In this document: positions 1 through 8,287 of the stretch, piece by piece
Layout of the letters: each line of letters opens with the position of its first letter
How positions within the stretch are numbered: position 1 is the first letter of the stretch
Origin: Oscillospiraceae bacterium
Lineage (GTDB): Bacteria > Bacillota > Clostridia > Oscillospirales > Ruminococcaceae
DNA: 64,000 nucleotides
NCBI GenBank assembly: GCA_017847835.1
Contig: JAGASH010000002.1
Span: 1-64,000, forward strand
Reading direction: 5' to 3'
The notes under the pieces: generated by a model
The model's input: the letters and a program-made list of their open reading frames with translations, nothing else
Databases searched by the model: none
What the model was told of the DNA's origin: nothing
Translations under genes and position numbers: made by a program

Positions 1-80
1 ACTACAAGGTTGATAGGTTCAAGGTGTAAGCACGGTAACGTGTTCAGCCAGCGAATACTAATCGGTCGAGGGCTTAAACT
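1..80 (+). rRNA. rrl: 23S rRNA, 3' end (partial)
   Basis: The window opens inside the last part of a large-subunit rRNA gene: the stretch around positions 45-75 (CTAATCGGTCGAGGGCTTA) is the very conserved 3' terminus of bacterial 23S rRNA. The rest of the gene lies upstream of the window. The exact 3' end is approximate. About 70 nt of spacer separate it from 5S. Confidence 0.93.
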
Positions 81-153
81 CCTAGGTTATGTCTTGAGTT
101 TCGTTATTCATATGAACTTTCAAATGATTTCTCGTTCACATTTGTGAACTTGA

Positions 154-271
<118 letters not shown>

Positions 272-276
272 ATTAT

Positions 277-352
277 GCAGCTTTAGCTCAGTTGGTAGAG
301 CAACTGACTCTTAATCAGTGGGTCCAGGGTTCGAGTCCCTGAAGCTGTACCA
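277..352 (+). tRNA. tRNA-Lys (CTT)
   Basis: A complete 76-nt cloverleaf with encoded CCA. The acceptor GCAGCTT pairs with AAGCTGT (one G-U), the anticodon stem ACTGA/TCAGT closes a 7-nt loop with CTT, and the T-loop is GGTTCGAGTCC. It is the first of four tRNAs behind 5S. Confidence 0.96.
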
Positions 353-393
353 AATCGTAAGGAATAGGGTTTCCTATTCCTTACGCTATATTT

Positions 394-468
394 GGCCCGT
401 TGGTCAAGCGGTTAAGACAGCGGCCTCTCACGCCGTTAACATCGGTTCGATTCCGGTACGGGTCACCA
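394..468 (+). tRNA. tRNA-Glu (CTC)
   Basis: A complete 75-nt cloverleaf with encoded CCA. Acceptor GGCCCGT/ACGGGTC, anticodon loop CTCTCAC giving CTC, which reads GAG. The T arm is CGGTTCGATTCCG. Confidence 0.95.
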
Positions 469-504
469 CTTTTTTTAATACAAATAGGGAGTAATCCCGT
501 TCCT

Positions 505-581
505 GCGCCAATAGCTCAGTTGGTTAGAGCAACCGGCTCATAACCGGTCGGTCCGGGGTTCGAGTCCCTGTTGGCGCACCA
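505..581 (+). tRNA. tRNA-Met (CAT), elongator type
   Basis: A complete 77-nt cloverleaf with encoded CCA. Acceptor GCGCCAA/TTGGCGC and anticodon stem ACCGG/CCGGT around CTCATAA (CAT). The fully paired first acceptor position argues against an initiator. A lysidine-modified Ile2 tRNA also has CAT; I prefer Met from overall similarity to clostridial elongator Met tRNAs. Confidence 0.85.
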
Positions 582-613
582 TCTCGCTGAATTTTTATTC
601 AGCGTTTTTTCAT

Positions 614-689
614 AGGGGTATAGTTCAGTTGGTAGAACGACGGTCTCCAAAACCGTATGTCGAGGGTTCGAGTCCTTCTGCCCCTGCCA
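614..689 (+). tRNA. tRNA-Trp (CCA)
   Basis: A complete 76-nt cloverleaf. Acceptor AGGGGTA/TGCCCCT with one U-G pair, anticodon stem ACGGT/ACCGT around CTCCAAA (CCA), discriminator G as usual for tRNA-Trp, and encoded CCA. It is the last gene of the rRNA/tRNA transcript. Confidence 0.95.
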
Positions 690-711
690 GCAGCGTGACG
701 CTGCACCCAAT

Positions 712-745
712 TTCGCCCTTAGTTTCATCTGAGGGCGATTTTTTT
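712..745 (+). terminator. terminator of the rRNA-tRNA operon
   Basis: An inverted repeat (TCGCCCTTAG / CTGAGGGCGA) followed by a run of T, 22 nt after tRNA-Trp. It has the right form and place to end the rRNA/tRNA transcript. Confidence 0.8.
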
Positions 746-789
746 GCCCGAAAATGACAAATCTATTAAGTCACAATTCCAAATAATAT

Positions 790-822
790 ACCGCTCAGAA
801 TACATTTCTAAGCGGTTTTTTG
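790..822 (+). terminator. second terminator after the tRNA cluster
   Basis: ACCGCTCAGAA / TTCTAAGCGGT is an imperfect stem followed by T5. It probably backs up the terminator at 712-745. Between 746 and 963 I see no gene: the stretch is AT-rich and holds only this hairpin. Confidence 0.6.
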
Positions 823-963
823 TATATTTCGGTATTCATTTATTCCCGAAAACGATGATTTTTCTTTTATAAAATTCTGCAAAGCCGCACTATTTCACGT
901 TTTTGTATTATCGCTTCTTGTTCATACAAAATTCCAAAATTAAACATAATATTCAAAAAAATG

Positions 964-992
964 TTGATTTCTATGCGGATTTATGCTATAAT
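964..992 (+). promoter_or_regulatory. sigma-A promoter upstream of the histidine kinase
   Basis: TTGATT at 964-969, a 17-bp spacer and TATAAT at 987-992. It is the only good plus-strand promoter between the rRNA terminators and the kinase at 1367. The leader would be about 370 nt and include the small open frame at 1057-1329. Confidence 0.6.
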
Positions 993-1056
993 TATTCTGT
1001 ATTACTGTGCGCCGATTTGTCGCAAAGCAGACTTATTTTGTTGGTTGATTTAGAAT

Positions 1057-1329
1057 ATGAAACTGAGCCTTTCTTGCTACGGGAATATACGAGTGCCCTT
1101 TCGGGTTCTGGGATTTTTCTATACCGATTGTCCTCCCAATGGGCAGGTCTTGGGTAAAGTTCTTGCGGGACAGGCTCTTTCCGATAAGCAAAAGATAGAA
1201 GATATGCCCGAAGAATTAAAATCCAAGATAGAATTGCAGGACACAAATGTTTATACCTTATTCAGGACAGCTTTGGCAGACGGTCAGCAATTTGCCGAGC
1301 CTTCCGAATATGTTTCTTTCAAGCGGTAA
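1057..1329 (+). CDS. small open reading frame, doubtful gene
   Basis: A 90-codon frame between the promoter at 964-992 and the histidine kinase. The second half (from about residue 30) is hydrophilic and protein-like, rich in Glu, Lys and Asp, and ends 37 nt before the kinase start. There is no Shine-Dalgarno sequence before the ATG at 1057, and the first 30 codons read like chance sequence. I do not recognise a family. It may be a real small gene starting at another codon, or the remnant of a longer one. Confidence 0.25.
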   Translation: MKLSLSCYGNIRVPFRVLGFFYTDCPPNGQVLGKVLAGQALSDKQKIEDMPEELKSKIELQDTNVYTLFRTALADGQQFAEPSEYVSFKR

Positions 1330-1366
1330 TTTCCGCTTACGAAAAAATTTCAGAAGGGAGATGTGA

Positions 1367-4288
1367 ATGGTGAAGAAAAGGTTATTATACATAGTTTTAC
1401 CGTGCGTATTGCTGGCTGTAATAATATCTCTGGTATGTATAAACTATTCAGCGTTTGTGTCGCAGACAATATATACTGAAAGTATCTCGCACCTGTCGGA
1501 AATCTTTCATCAGTCGAACAGCTCTCTGAATAAACTTGTAACTCAGACAAGAAAGAGTATGCACCTTTGGGCAGACTATTTACAGGATATTTCGGACGAC
1601 AATGAAATTGACAATTACATATCCCACGCGCAGGCGGAAATGGAATTCACGGATTTCTACTTTATTTCAAGAAAAGGAAATTTCCTTACGAAAAATGAAG
1701 AAAAGGGTTATCTTGACCTGAATGCCGAAATGCCGAAGATAATTCTCGAAGGCAATGACGTTGTGGTAAACTCGGTTGTCCCCGGAAAACCGCAGATGAT
1801 GGTGTTTGTTTCCCCTGCCGCAAAGGGCACATACAAAGGCTTTGAGTATGAGGCAATCGCTGTAAGCTACAACAACTCCGACATTGTAAACGCTCTGAAA
1901 ATCTCTGCATTTGAGGGACATTCGAGCAACTATATTGTCCATTCCGACGGTCGTGTAATCGTGGATAATGCCGCCGATAAGCAGAGGGATATTTATAACC
2001 TGATTGCAACATTGACGGATTACTCGGATATGAACAGCGAAGAGCTGCTGAAAATCAAGCAGGATTTCATAAGCGGAAATACCGGCGCAACCGTCACAAA
2101 GCTTGGCTCAAAGAGTTATTACCTGTTATATGAGTCTGCGGATTTTGAGGACTGGGTATTTGTAGGTCTGGTGCCGACAAGCATTGTAAACGCAAGTATG
2201 AACAGCCTTCAGTCAAGCACACTTGTACTTGTTGCGACAATTGCAATAAGCCTTGCCACACTGATGATTGGCTTTATTCTCTGGCAGAACAGACAGAAGC
2301 TGAAAAGCAAGGACACGCAGATACTCTATCGCGACGAGCTGTTTTCCACGCTGTCGGTCAACGTAGATGATGTGTTCCTTATGCTGAATGCCGAGGATAT
2401 GAAAGTTGACTATATCAGCCCAAATGTTGATAAGCTGGTCGGAATACCCGAAAAAAAGGTTCGTGCAGATATTCACGCGTTTGATTGTCTTGTTCATGAC
2501 AAAAAAACCGTTCGTGTAATTGACAAGCTGCCAAGTCTGAAACCCGGTGAACAAACCGAGTTGGACAGGGAGTATTTTCATCAGAAAACGAAAGAAGTCC
2601 GTTGGTTTCACGTTGTTGCGCTCTGTCGGGATATAAAGGGCGAGAAGAAGTATATCGTTGTTTTGTCCGACCGCACAAGGGACAAGCAGATAAATCAGGC
2701 TCTCAAAGACGCTGTAAATGCAGCGCAGAGCGCAAACCGTGCAAAGAGCACCTTCCTTTCAAATATGTCCCACGATATCCGTACACCGATGAACGCAATT
2801 ATCGGCTTTGCCACCCTTTTGAGTGCAAGCACGAGCGACGAGGAAAAGGTCAAGGACTATGTGGCAAAGATACTGTCGTCGAGCAATCATCTGCTGTCGC
2901 TTATCAACGACGTGCTTGATATGAGCCGTATCGAAAGCGGAAAAATTCACCTTGAAGAAACCGAGGTCAATCTCTCGGATGTTCTCCACGACCTCAAAAC
3001 AATCATCGGCGGTCAGATAAACGCAAAGCAGCTTGAACTTTATATGGACACGCTCGATGTTGTCAACGAGAATGTTTATTGCGACAAGGTAAGGCTTAAT
3101 CAGGTTTTGCTTAATCTGCTGTCGAATGCAGTAAAATTCACCCCGCCGGGAGGTACTGTGTCGGTACGCGTAACTCAGCTTAAAAGCAGCTCCGAAGATA
3201 CGGGAATGTACGAATTCCGCATAAAAGACACGGGTATCGGTATGAGCAATGACTTTGCTGAGCGTATCTTCAATCCCTTTGAGCGTGAGCGCAGCTCCAC
3301 CGTCAGCAAGATACAAGGCACGGGACTTGGTATGTCAATCGCGAAAAACATCATTGATATGATGGGCGGCACGATTGAGGTGTTCACCGAGCAGGGAAAG
3401 GGCACGGAGTTCGTAATTTGCATTGGAATGCGGCTTCAGACAAAGAGCAAGCCCGATGTGAAAATTCAGTCGCTCGAAGGCTTAAAGGCACTTGTTGTCG
3501 ATGACGATTTCAACACCTGCGACAGCGTGACAAGAATGCTGCTTCGCGTGGGAATGCGCTCCGAGTGGACTTTGTCGGGCAAGGAAGCGGTTCTCCGTGC
3601 AAAACAGGCTCTCGATATCAACGACGCTTTCCGTGCGTATATCATCGACTGGCGGCTGCCGGATATGAACGGTATCGAGGTTACAAGACGAATACGAGCA
3701 TTGGGCGATAATACGCCGATAATCATTCTGACTGCCTACGACTGGACGGATATCGAGGCAGAGGCAAGAGAAGCGGGAGTTACCGCATTCTGTGCAAAGC
3801 CGATGTTTATGTCCGACCTGCGGGATACGCTTCTGACGGCAATCGGCGAGAAGGAAAAGAAAGAAGAAGTACTTCCCGCTGTCGAGGTCGAGAATTTCAA
3901 GGGCAGACGTCTGCTCCTTGCCGAAGACAACGACCTTAACCGTGAGATTGCATTCGAGATACTGAATGAATACGGATTTATCGTCGATACCGTGGAAAAC
4001 GGCAAGGACGCTGTTGATACGATAGCATCCTCAAAGCATGGCTATTACGACCTGGTGCTTATGGATATTCAAATGCCCGTGATGAACGGATATGAAGCTA
4101 CAAAGGGCATAAGAGCGCTGAATGACGCTGTTCTTGCAGCTATTCCTATCGTCGCGATGACGGCAAACGCTTTCGACGAGGACAGAAAAGCCGCCAAAGA
4201 AAGCGGTATGAACGGCTTTATTTCCAAGCCGATTAACCTTGATGAAATCATTGAGGTGCTGAACGGCGTGTTGGGCAAGAAAAGCTGA
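1367..4288 (+). CDS. hybrid sensor histidine kinase with two receiver domains
   Basis: A 973-residue membrane hybrid kinase. TM1 is at about residues 6-28, an extracellular sensor region of about 250 residues follows (Cache-like by position), and TM2 is at about 284-305. A PAS-like region (about 320-440) precedes the HisKA box SHDIRTPMN with phospho-acceptor His469. The ATPase domain has N, G1 (DTGIGM) and G2 (GTGLGMSI) boxes. Two receivers follow: REC1 with Asp761 (IIDWRLPD) and REC2 with Asp900 (LMDIQMPV). The start has a GAAGGGAG ribosome site. There is no HPt or DNA-binding domain in the protein or next to it, so phosphoryl flow must leave through partners elsewhere. Signal and target are unknown. 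Confidence 0.92.
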   Translation: MVKKRLLYIVLPCVLLAVIISLVCINYSAFVSQTIYTESISHLSEIFHQSNSSLNKLVTQTRKSMHLWADYLQDISDDNEIDNYISHAQAEMEFTDFYFISRKGNFLTKNEEKGYLDLNAEMPKIILEGNDVVVNSVVPGKPQMMVFVSPAAKGTYKGFEYEAIAVSYNNSDIVNALKISAFEGHSSNYIVHSDGRVIVDNAADKQRDIYNLIATLTDYSDMNSEELLKIKQDFISGNTGATVTKLGSKSYYLLYESADFEDWVFVGLVPTSIVNASMNSLQSSTLVLVATIAISLATLMIGFILWQNRQKLKSKDTQILYRDELFSTLSVNVDDVFLMLNAEDMKVDYISPNVDKLVGIPEKKVRADIHAFDCLVHDKKTVRVIDKLPSLKPGEQTELDREYFHQKTKEVRWFHVVALCRDIKGEKKYIVVLSDRTRDKQINQALKDAVNAAQSANRAKSTFLSNMSHDIRTPMNAIIGFATLLSASTSDEEKVKDYVAKILSSSNHLLSLINDVLDMSRIESGKIHLEETEVNLSDVLHDLKTIIGGQINAKQLELYMDTLDVVNENVYCDKVRLNQVLLNLLSNAVKFTPPGGTVSVRVTQLKSSSEDTGMYEFRIKDTGIGMSNDFAERIFNPFERERSSTVSKIQGTGLGMSIAKNIIDMMGGTIEVFTEQGKGTEFVICIGMRLQTKSKPDVKIQSLEGLKALVVDDDFNTCDSVTRMLLRVGMRSEWTLSGKEAVLRAKQALDINDAFRAYIIDWRLPDMNGIEVTRRIRALGDNTPIIILTAYDWTDIEAEAREAGVTAFCAKPMFMSDLRDTLLTAIGEKEKKEEVLPAVEVENFKGRRLLLAEDNDLNREIAFEILNEYGFIVDTVENGKDAVDTIASSKHGYYDLVLMDIQMPVMNGYEATKGIRALNDAVLAAIPIVAMTANAFDEDRKAAKESGMNGFISKPINLDEIIEVLNGVLGKKS

Positions 4289-4347
4289 CAGCATTTACGA
4301 TAAGTTTGGTTTTACCGAGGCACACAATTCACGGAACAAAAATGAGC

Positions 4348-4391
4348 AAAAGCCATTTCCTTTTATCAAAGGGCAATGGCTTTTCTTTTTT
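4348..4391 (+). terminator. terminator after the hybrid kinase gene
   Basis: AAAAGCCATT and AATGGCTTTT form a 10-bp stem followed by a T-rich run. It separates the kinase from the methyltransferase promoter 2 nt later. Confidence 0.8.
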
Positions 4392-4392
4392 A

Positions 4393-4421
4393 TTGACATC
4401 ATATTGATAATATGATATAAT
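4393..4421 (+). promoter_or_regulatory. consensus sigma-A promoter with extended -10
   Basis: A perfect TTGACA (4393-4398), a 17-bp spacer, and a perfect TATAAT (4416-4421) preceded by TGA, which is an extended -10. It drives the RNA methyltransferase gene at 4466. Confidence 0.9.
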
Positions 4422-4465
4422 GTGGTAAACAAGGTTAAAGTCGAAAAAAAGATTGTGAGGACGTT

Positions 4466-5626
4466 ATGAACAAGAGTAAGAGTTGTCCCGTGTCGAAAAA
4501 GTGCAGCGGCTGTCAGCTTTCAAATCTGAATTACACGCAGCAGCTCGAATATAAGCAAAAGGACGCCGAAAAGCTGCTCGGTCAATTCGGTGATGTAAAG
4601 CCGATTGTCGCTATGGAAAACCCTTATAATTATCGGAACAAGGTGCAGGCGGTTTTCAGAAGCGACCGAAACGGCAGGATTATTTCGGGAGTTTTTCAGT
4701 CGTCGAGAAACGGAATTGTCGGCATTGATAAGTGTTTTCTGAACGATGAAAAGGCAGATGAAATTGTTGTCGGAATACGCGAGCTTATGCGCTCGTTTAA
4801 AATTCAGCCGTATGATATCGGCACGGGACGCGGATTTTTGCGGCACGTTCTTGTGCGCGTCGGCAGAAAAAGCGGTGAAATTCTCGTAACGCTTGTCGGC
4901 GGGAACCGAATGTTCCCGAAAAAGCGGGACTTTGTCGCGGCGCTTTTGAAAAAGTTCCCCGAAATCACAACGGTGACTTTCTCGGTAAACCAAAATCCCG
5001 AAATGCTCCTGCTCGGTGAAAACGACGAAATTTTATTCGGCAAGGGTTACATCATCGACGAGCTTTGCGGGAAGCGGTTTCGGATATCGCCGCGTTCGTT
5101 TTATCAGATAAACTCTGTTCAGACGGAAAAGCTGTACGAGTATGCGATAAAAGCGGCTGATTTGAAGAAAACCGACAACATTCTCGACGCTTACAGCGGT
5201 ATCGGCACAATCGGGATAATCGCGTCGGATTATGTGAAATCGGTGCAGGGGATTGAGTACAACGCGGCTGCGGTGCGGGACGCTGTGAAAAACTGCACGG
5301 AAAACGGGATTACGAAAAATGTTGCCTTCAACAAGGGCGACGCGGGCGATTTTCTCCGTGACCGCGCAAAGAACGGCACTTTCTTCGACGTGGTTTTTAT
5401 GGACCCCGCGAGAGCAGGCGCCGACAGGAAATTCCTCTCTGCAATCACAAAAATCAAGCCGCGGAAAATCGTCTACATCTCCTGCAATCCCGCAACCCTT
5501 TCGCGCGATTTGAAGTCGCTCGTCAAGGATTACGAGGTGCGGGAGATACAGCCGTTTGATATGTTCCCGCATACCCGCCATACCGAAACCGCCGTGGTTT
5601 TGGAGAGGAAAGACAATCAAAAGTGA
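4466..5626 (+). CDS. rlmD: 23S rRNA (uracil-C5) methyltransferase, RlmD/RlmCD family
   Basis: A SAM-dependent RNA m5U methyltransferase of the RumA/TrmA family, 386 residues. An N-terminal Cys cluster (CPVSKKCSGCQ, then GIDKCFL) matches the 4Fe-4S site of this family. The SAM motif is LDAYSGIGTIGI. The catalytic loop is YISCNPATLSRDL with the nucleophile Cys, and the C-terminal Glu sits in TRHTETAVVLER. There is no TRAM domain in front, so it is the short form. In Firmicutes such proteins methylate 23S U747 and U1939; which site is used here cannot be told. The gene is monocistronic, with its own promoter and a GTGAGGA ribosome site. Confidence 0.93.
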   Translation: MNKSKSCPVSKKCSGCQLSNLNYTQQLEYKQKDAEKLLGQFGDVKPIVAMENPYNYRNKVQAVFRSDRNGRIISGVFQSSRNGIVGIDKCFLNDEKADEIVVGIRELMRSFKIQPYDIGTGRGFLRHVLVRVGRKSGEILVTLVGGNRMFPKKRDFVAALLKKFPEITTVTFSVNQNPEMLLLGENDEILFGKGYIIDELCGKRFRISPRSFYQINSVQTEKLYEYAIKAADLKKTDNILDAYSGIGTIGIIASDYVKSVQGIEYNAAAVRDAVKNCTENGITKNVAFNKGDAGDFLRDRAKNGTFFDVVFMDPARAGADRKFLSAITKIKPRKIVYISCNPATLSRDLKSLVKDYEVREIQPFDMFPHTRHTETAVVLERKDNQK

Positions 5627-5636
5627 GCCTTTCCCC

Positions 5637-5665
5637 TTGACAAAATTCCCCAAATATGATATGAT
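5637..5665 (+). promoter_or_regulatory. promoter of the GNAT leader transcript
   Basis: TTGACA (5637-5642), a 17-bp spacer, TATGAT (5660-5665). It begins an approximately 140-nt leader containing a tiny ORF and a terminator-like hairpin before the acetyltransferase at 5814. Confidence 0.8.
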
Positions 5666-5711
5666 GAATTTAGCCGAAAGGCTGAAAATTACATTTTAAG
5701 GAGATTGCTGT

Positions 5712-5744
5712 TTGAAGAACAACACCTCGGAGATTGCGGCGTAA
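5712..5744 (+). CDS. putative 10-residue leader peptide
   Basis: A TTG codon 8 nt after a strong AAGGAG opens a 10-codon frame (reading LKNNTSEIAA if TTG is taken literally) that stops 2 nt before a terminator-like hairpin. The layout of ribosome site, tiny ORF, hairpin with T-run and then the structural gene resembles ribosome-dependent attenuation. The segment ACCTC inside the ORF (5724-5728) could pair with GAGGT (5749-5753) in the terminator's 5' arm. Function is inferred from architecture only. Confidence 0.5.
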   Translation: MKNNTSEIAA

Positions 5745-5746
5745 AC

Positions 5747-5786
5747 GGGAGGTTTGCGGCTGTAATCACACAAGCCTCCCTTTTTC
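5747..5786 (+). terminator. attenuator-like terminator in the GNAT leader
   Basis: GGGAGGTTTG (5747-5756) pairs with CAAGCCTCCC (5771-5780), a 10-bp stem with one G-U, followed by T5. It lies inside the 5' leader, between the promoter at 5637 and the GNAT start at 5814. Transcription must therefore read through it to express the gene. Confidence 0.7.
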
Positions 5787-5813
5787 CGTCAACATTTTTC
5801 AGGAGGTAAAACA

Positions 5814-6440
5814 ATGAATAAAAACGACTATATTATCCGTTTGGAAAGAAAAGACGAACAGCGTGATGTTGAGTTTCTCGTGAGAGAAGCGTTCTGGAAT
5901 GTTTATCGTCCCGGCTGTCTGGAGCATTTTGTGCTTAATCAGCTTCGCGAAAATCCCGATTTTGTGCCTGAGTTTGACTTTGTTATGGAAAAGGACGGCA
6001 AGCTTATCGGGCAGAATATCTTTATTCGCACGGTCATCAAAGCCGATGACGGCAGGGATATCCCGATTATGACTATGGGACCGATTTGCATTGCGCCCGA
6101 GTTCAAGCGAAAGGGCTACGGCAAAATACTGCTGGATTATTCGCTGGAGAAGGCGGCTGAAATGGGCGCGGGAGCGGTTTGCTTTGAGGGAAATATCGAT
6201 TTCTACGGCAAAAGCGGCTTCAAAACCGCGAGCACGTTCGGGATAAGATATCACGGAGTTCCTGAGGGCGAGGACGCGTCGTTCTTTCTTTGCAAGGAGC
6301 TGAAAGCGGGTTATCTCGACGGCGTCACGGGCGTTTACGCAACCCCTCAGGGATATTTCGTGGACGAAGCAGAGGCTGAGGAGTTCGACAAGACTTTCCC
6401 GCTGAAGGAGAAGCTGAAGCTCCCCGGACAACTTTTCTAA
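5814..6440 (+). CDS. GNAT-family N-acetyltransferase
   Basis: 208 residues. The acetyl-CoA motif A is clear (CIAPEFKRKGYGKILLDYSLEKA region, about residues 84-106, with the R/Q-x-x-G-x-G/A pyrophosphate loop). It is preceded by a beta strand typical of GNAT folds and followed by GNIDFYGKSGF, the usual motif B region. It resembles YhbS-like predicted acetyltransferases; the substrate is unknown. The ribosome site is AGGAGG, 7 nt before ATG. The leader attenuator suggests conditional expression, such as an inducible detoxification or resistance function, but that is inference. Confidence 0.88.
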   Translation: MNKNDYIIRLERKDEQRDVEFLVREAFWNVYRPGCLEHFVLNQLRENPDFVPEFDFVMEKDGKLIGQNIFIRTVIKADDGRDIPIMTMGPICIAPEFKRKGYGKILLDYSLEKAAEMGAGAVCFEGNIDFYGKSGFKTASTFGIRYHGVPEGEDASFFLCKELKAGYLDGVTGVYATPQGYFVDEAEAEEFDKTFPLKEKLKLPGQLF

Positions 6441-6451
6441 ACGCATAATGA

Positions 6452-6484
6452 AAGCTCCCCGAGTTTTTTCGGGGAGCAATTTTT
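6452..6484. terminator. bidirectional terminator between convergent genes
   Basis: AAAGCTCCCCGA / TCGGGGAGC stem with A-run on one side and T-run on the other. It serves the GNAT gene (plus) and the HD-GYP gene (minus), whose stop codon overlaps it. Confidence 0.85.
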
Positions 6485-8195
6485 ATACGGTTTTCTGCTT
6501 TTCCGCCTCGTTCAGCTCGTCATAGAGCGCTTCAAGCTCGGTTCGGCATTCCAGAAACAGCGGAGCAAGCGTCGGGTCAAAGTGCTCGCCGATATCGTTT
6601 TTGATGATATCAAACGCTCTGTCATAGTCGAACGCTTCCTTGTAGCAGCGCTTTGAAACAAGCGCGTCAAACACGTCCGCAAGCGCCATAATTCTCGCTT
6701 CAATCGGGATTTCTTCACCGGAAAGTCCGTCGGGATAGCCGCGTCCGTTCCATTTTTCGTGGTGATAGTGAGCGACATTTTCTGCGATTTTCACAAAACT
6801 CTCGCCCTCAACGCCTTCAAGAATTTCACGGACAATTCTCGCGCCCTCGGCAGAGTGTTTTTTCATCTCGGCATATTCTTCATCGGTAAACCTGCCGTTT
6901 TTCTGGAGAATTGCGTCCTTTACGGCGATTTTTCCGAGGTCGTGCATAGGTGCTGCGCGTTCGACTTTTTCGAGAAATTCATCGGTTAATCCGAGCTTGT
7001 TTGCCGTCATCAGCTTCTTCGCAAAAACCGAAACAACCATACTTGTACGGCGAATGTGACCGCCTGTTGAGTTGTCGCGGCTTTCAACCATTGCCGACAT
7101 TCCGAGCACAAGCATATCCTTGATATGCTCGATACGCGCGGTTTTCTGGGCAACCTCTTTCGACAATCTGTCGCTGTATTCTTCAACCGTTGCCGTGTAT
7201 TTATGCTCTGCTGTTCTGTCAAGCGCTTCAAGCAGATAGCCTACTCGGTTGTCTTTTTTTCCGTGAGTTACCGCTCTTATCGAGAACTCAAAATACTTGT
7301 TGCCGACCGCGAATGATTTGTGATAACCCGACGAGTGCATATAAAACCACTCGATAATTTCGCGATAAAAATCGCTGTCGGACTCTTCGGGACGTTCTTC
7401 AAGCTGCCAGCTGTTTATTTCGGGGAACAGCTCTCTGATGTACTCGTTTGCGTTTATAAAGCGTTTTTTCTTGTCAAACACGATATATCCGCTTTCGCTT
7501 GCCTGTGCAACCGAGTTTGCGATATTTGTGGACATATCGTAAATATTGATTTTCTGGAAAAGGTTTGTGATGACGAAAATTGCGAAAAGATAGCCGAGGC
7601 TGGTCCAGTCAAACGTGGATTTGAACAGCTTTGCAAGGAAGTAAATCAGAATAATCCCGAAACCAAGCCCGCCGATTGTCAAAACCGCCTTAAAGGCAAC
7701 AGTTTTGCGTTTTCTGAAAGCCAGTACGATTATCGTGGCGATAAAGCCCGCGTCAATTGCCAGAAGAACAAGGAACAGATTGTGAAGCGGTCCGTAAACC
7801 TTTTCGATATAAGCGTAGCCGTCCGCCTGAACGAGAGTTGTCGAAACGTAGTACCAGTCCGTGTGACCGACCGTCATTACCGCCGCAAATACCACAGCCG
7901 AGTAAATCGTGAGTAATGTCACCACAACCTTCGGAATATGTATTTTGCTGAACCGTGCCAGCAGCATTATCATTGTCAGCGGCACAAAACAAGTTCCCAG
8001 ATATAAAATCTTGTTTCCGAAAATCGCCTGTCCCAGCGTGTCCGAAGCGGAAATAAACCATCGTCCCATTGCCGTGATAACAATTGTCAGTCCGAAAAGT
8101 ACATATCCCGTGTCGATTTTGCTGTTGCGAATTAAAAAGCTTGCCATCATAAGAATTGAAGCGGCAAATGTTAAAAAATACAGCCACGTTACCAT
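6483..8195 (-). CDS. HD-GYP domain membrane protein, likely cyclic di-GMP phosphodiesterase
   Basis: About 570 residues. The N-terminal third has seven or so hydrophobic segments, like the 7TM sensor region found in front of some histidine kinases. A PAS-like segment follows (SGYIVFDKKKRFINAN), then a short coiled region. The C-terminal HD-GYP domain has MHDLGKIAV (HD), the H-x-x-HHEKWNGRGYPDG signature and the downstream MALADVFDAL stretch. HD-GYP proteins hydrolyse c-di-GMP. I choose the ATG at 8195 (GGGTGA ribosome site) over the in-frame GTG at 8243, because the latter lies only 9 bp from the -10 box. It stands alone, divergent from nothing nearby. Confidence 0.88.
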   Translation of the reverse strand: MVTWLYFLTFAASILMMASFLIRNSKIDTGYVLFGLTIVITAMGRWFISASDTLGQAIFGNKILYLGTCFVPLTMIMLLARFSKIHIPKVVVTLLTIYSAVVFAAVMTVGHTDWYYVSTTLVQADGYAYIEKVYGPLHNLFLVLLAIDAGFIATIIVLAFRKRKTVAFKAVLTIGGLGFGIILIYFLAKLFKSTFDWTSLGYLFAIFVITNLFQKINIYDMSTNIANSVAQASESGYIVFDKKKRFINANEYIRELFPEINSWQLEERPEESDSDFYREIIEWFYMHSSGYHKSFAVGNKYFEFSIRAVTHGKKDNRVGYLLEALDRTAEHKYTATVEEYSDRLSKEVAQKTARIEHIKDMLVLGMSAMVESRDNSTGGHIRRTSMVVSVFAKKLMTANKLGLTDEFLEKVERAAPMHDLGKIAVKDAILQKNGRFTDEEYAEMKKHSAEGARIVREILEGVEGESFVKIAENVAHYHHEKWNGRGYPDGLSGEEIPIEARIMALADVFDALVSKRCYKEAFDYDRAFDIIKNDIGEHFDPTLAPLFLECRTELEALYDELNEAEKQKTV

Positions 8196-8251
8196 AAAAT
8201 CACCCGCGTTTTCATAAAGCCAACAGTTAATTTTACCAAACACCTGTTATC

Positions 8252-8280
8252 ATTATATCATCTTTTATTGATAAAATCAA
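8252..8280 (-). promoter_or_regulatory. promoter of the HD-GYP gene
   Basis: On the minus strand: TTGATT (8280-8275), a 17-bp spacer, TATAAT (8257-8252). It lies about 57 nt before the chosen ATG at 8195 and rules out most longer N-termini. Confidence 0.8.
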
Positions 8281-8287
8281 TATGGTT

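Noticed and set aside
5033..5653. Minus-strand frame opposite the RNA methyltransferase
   Set aside because: Shadow frame; the plus-strand protein has all family motifs.
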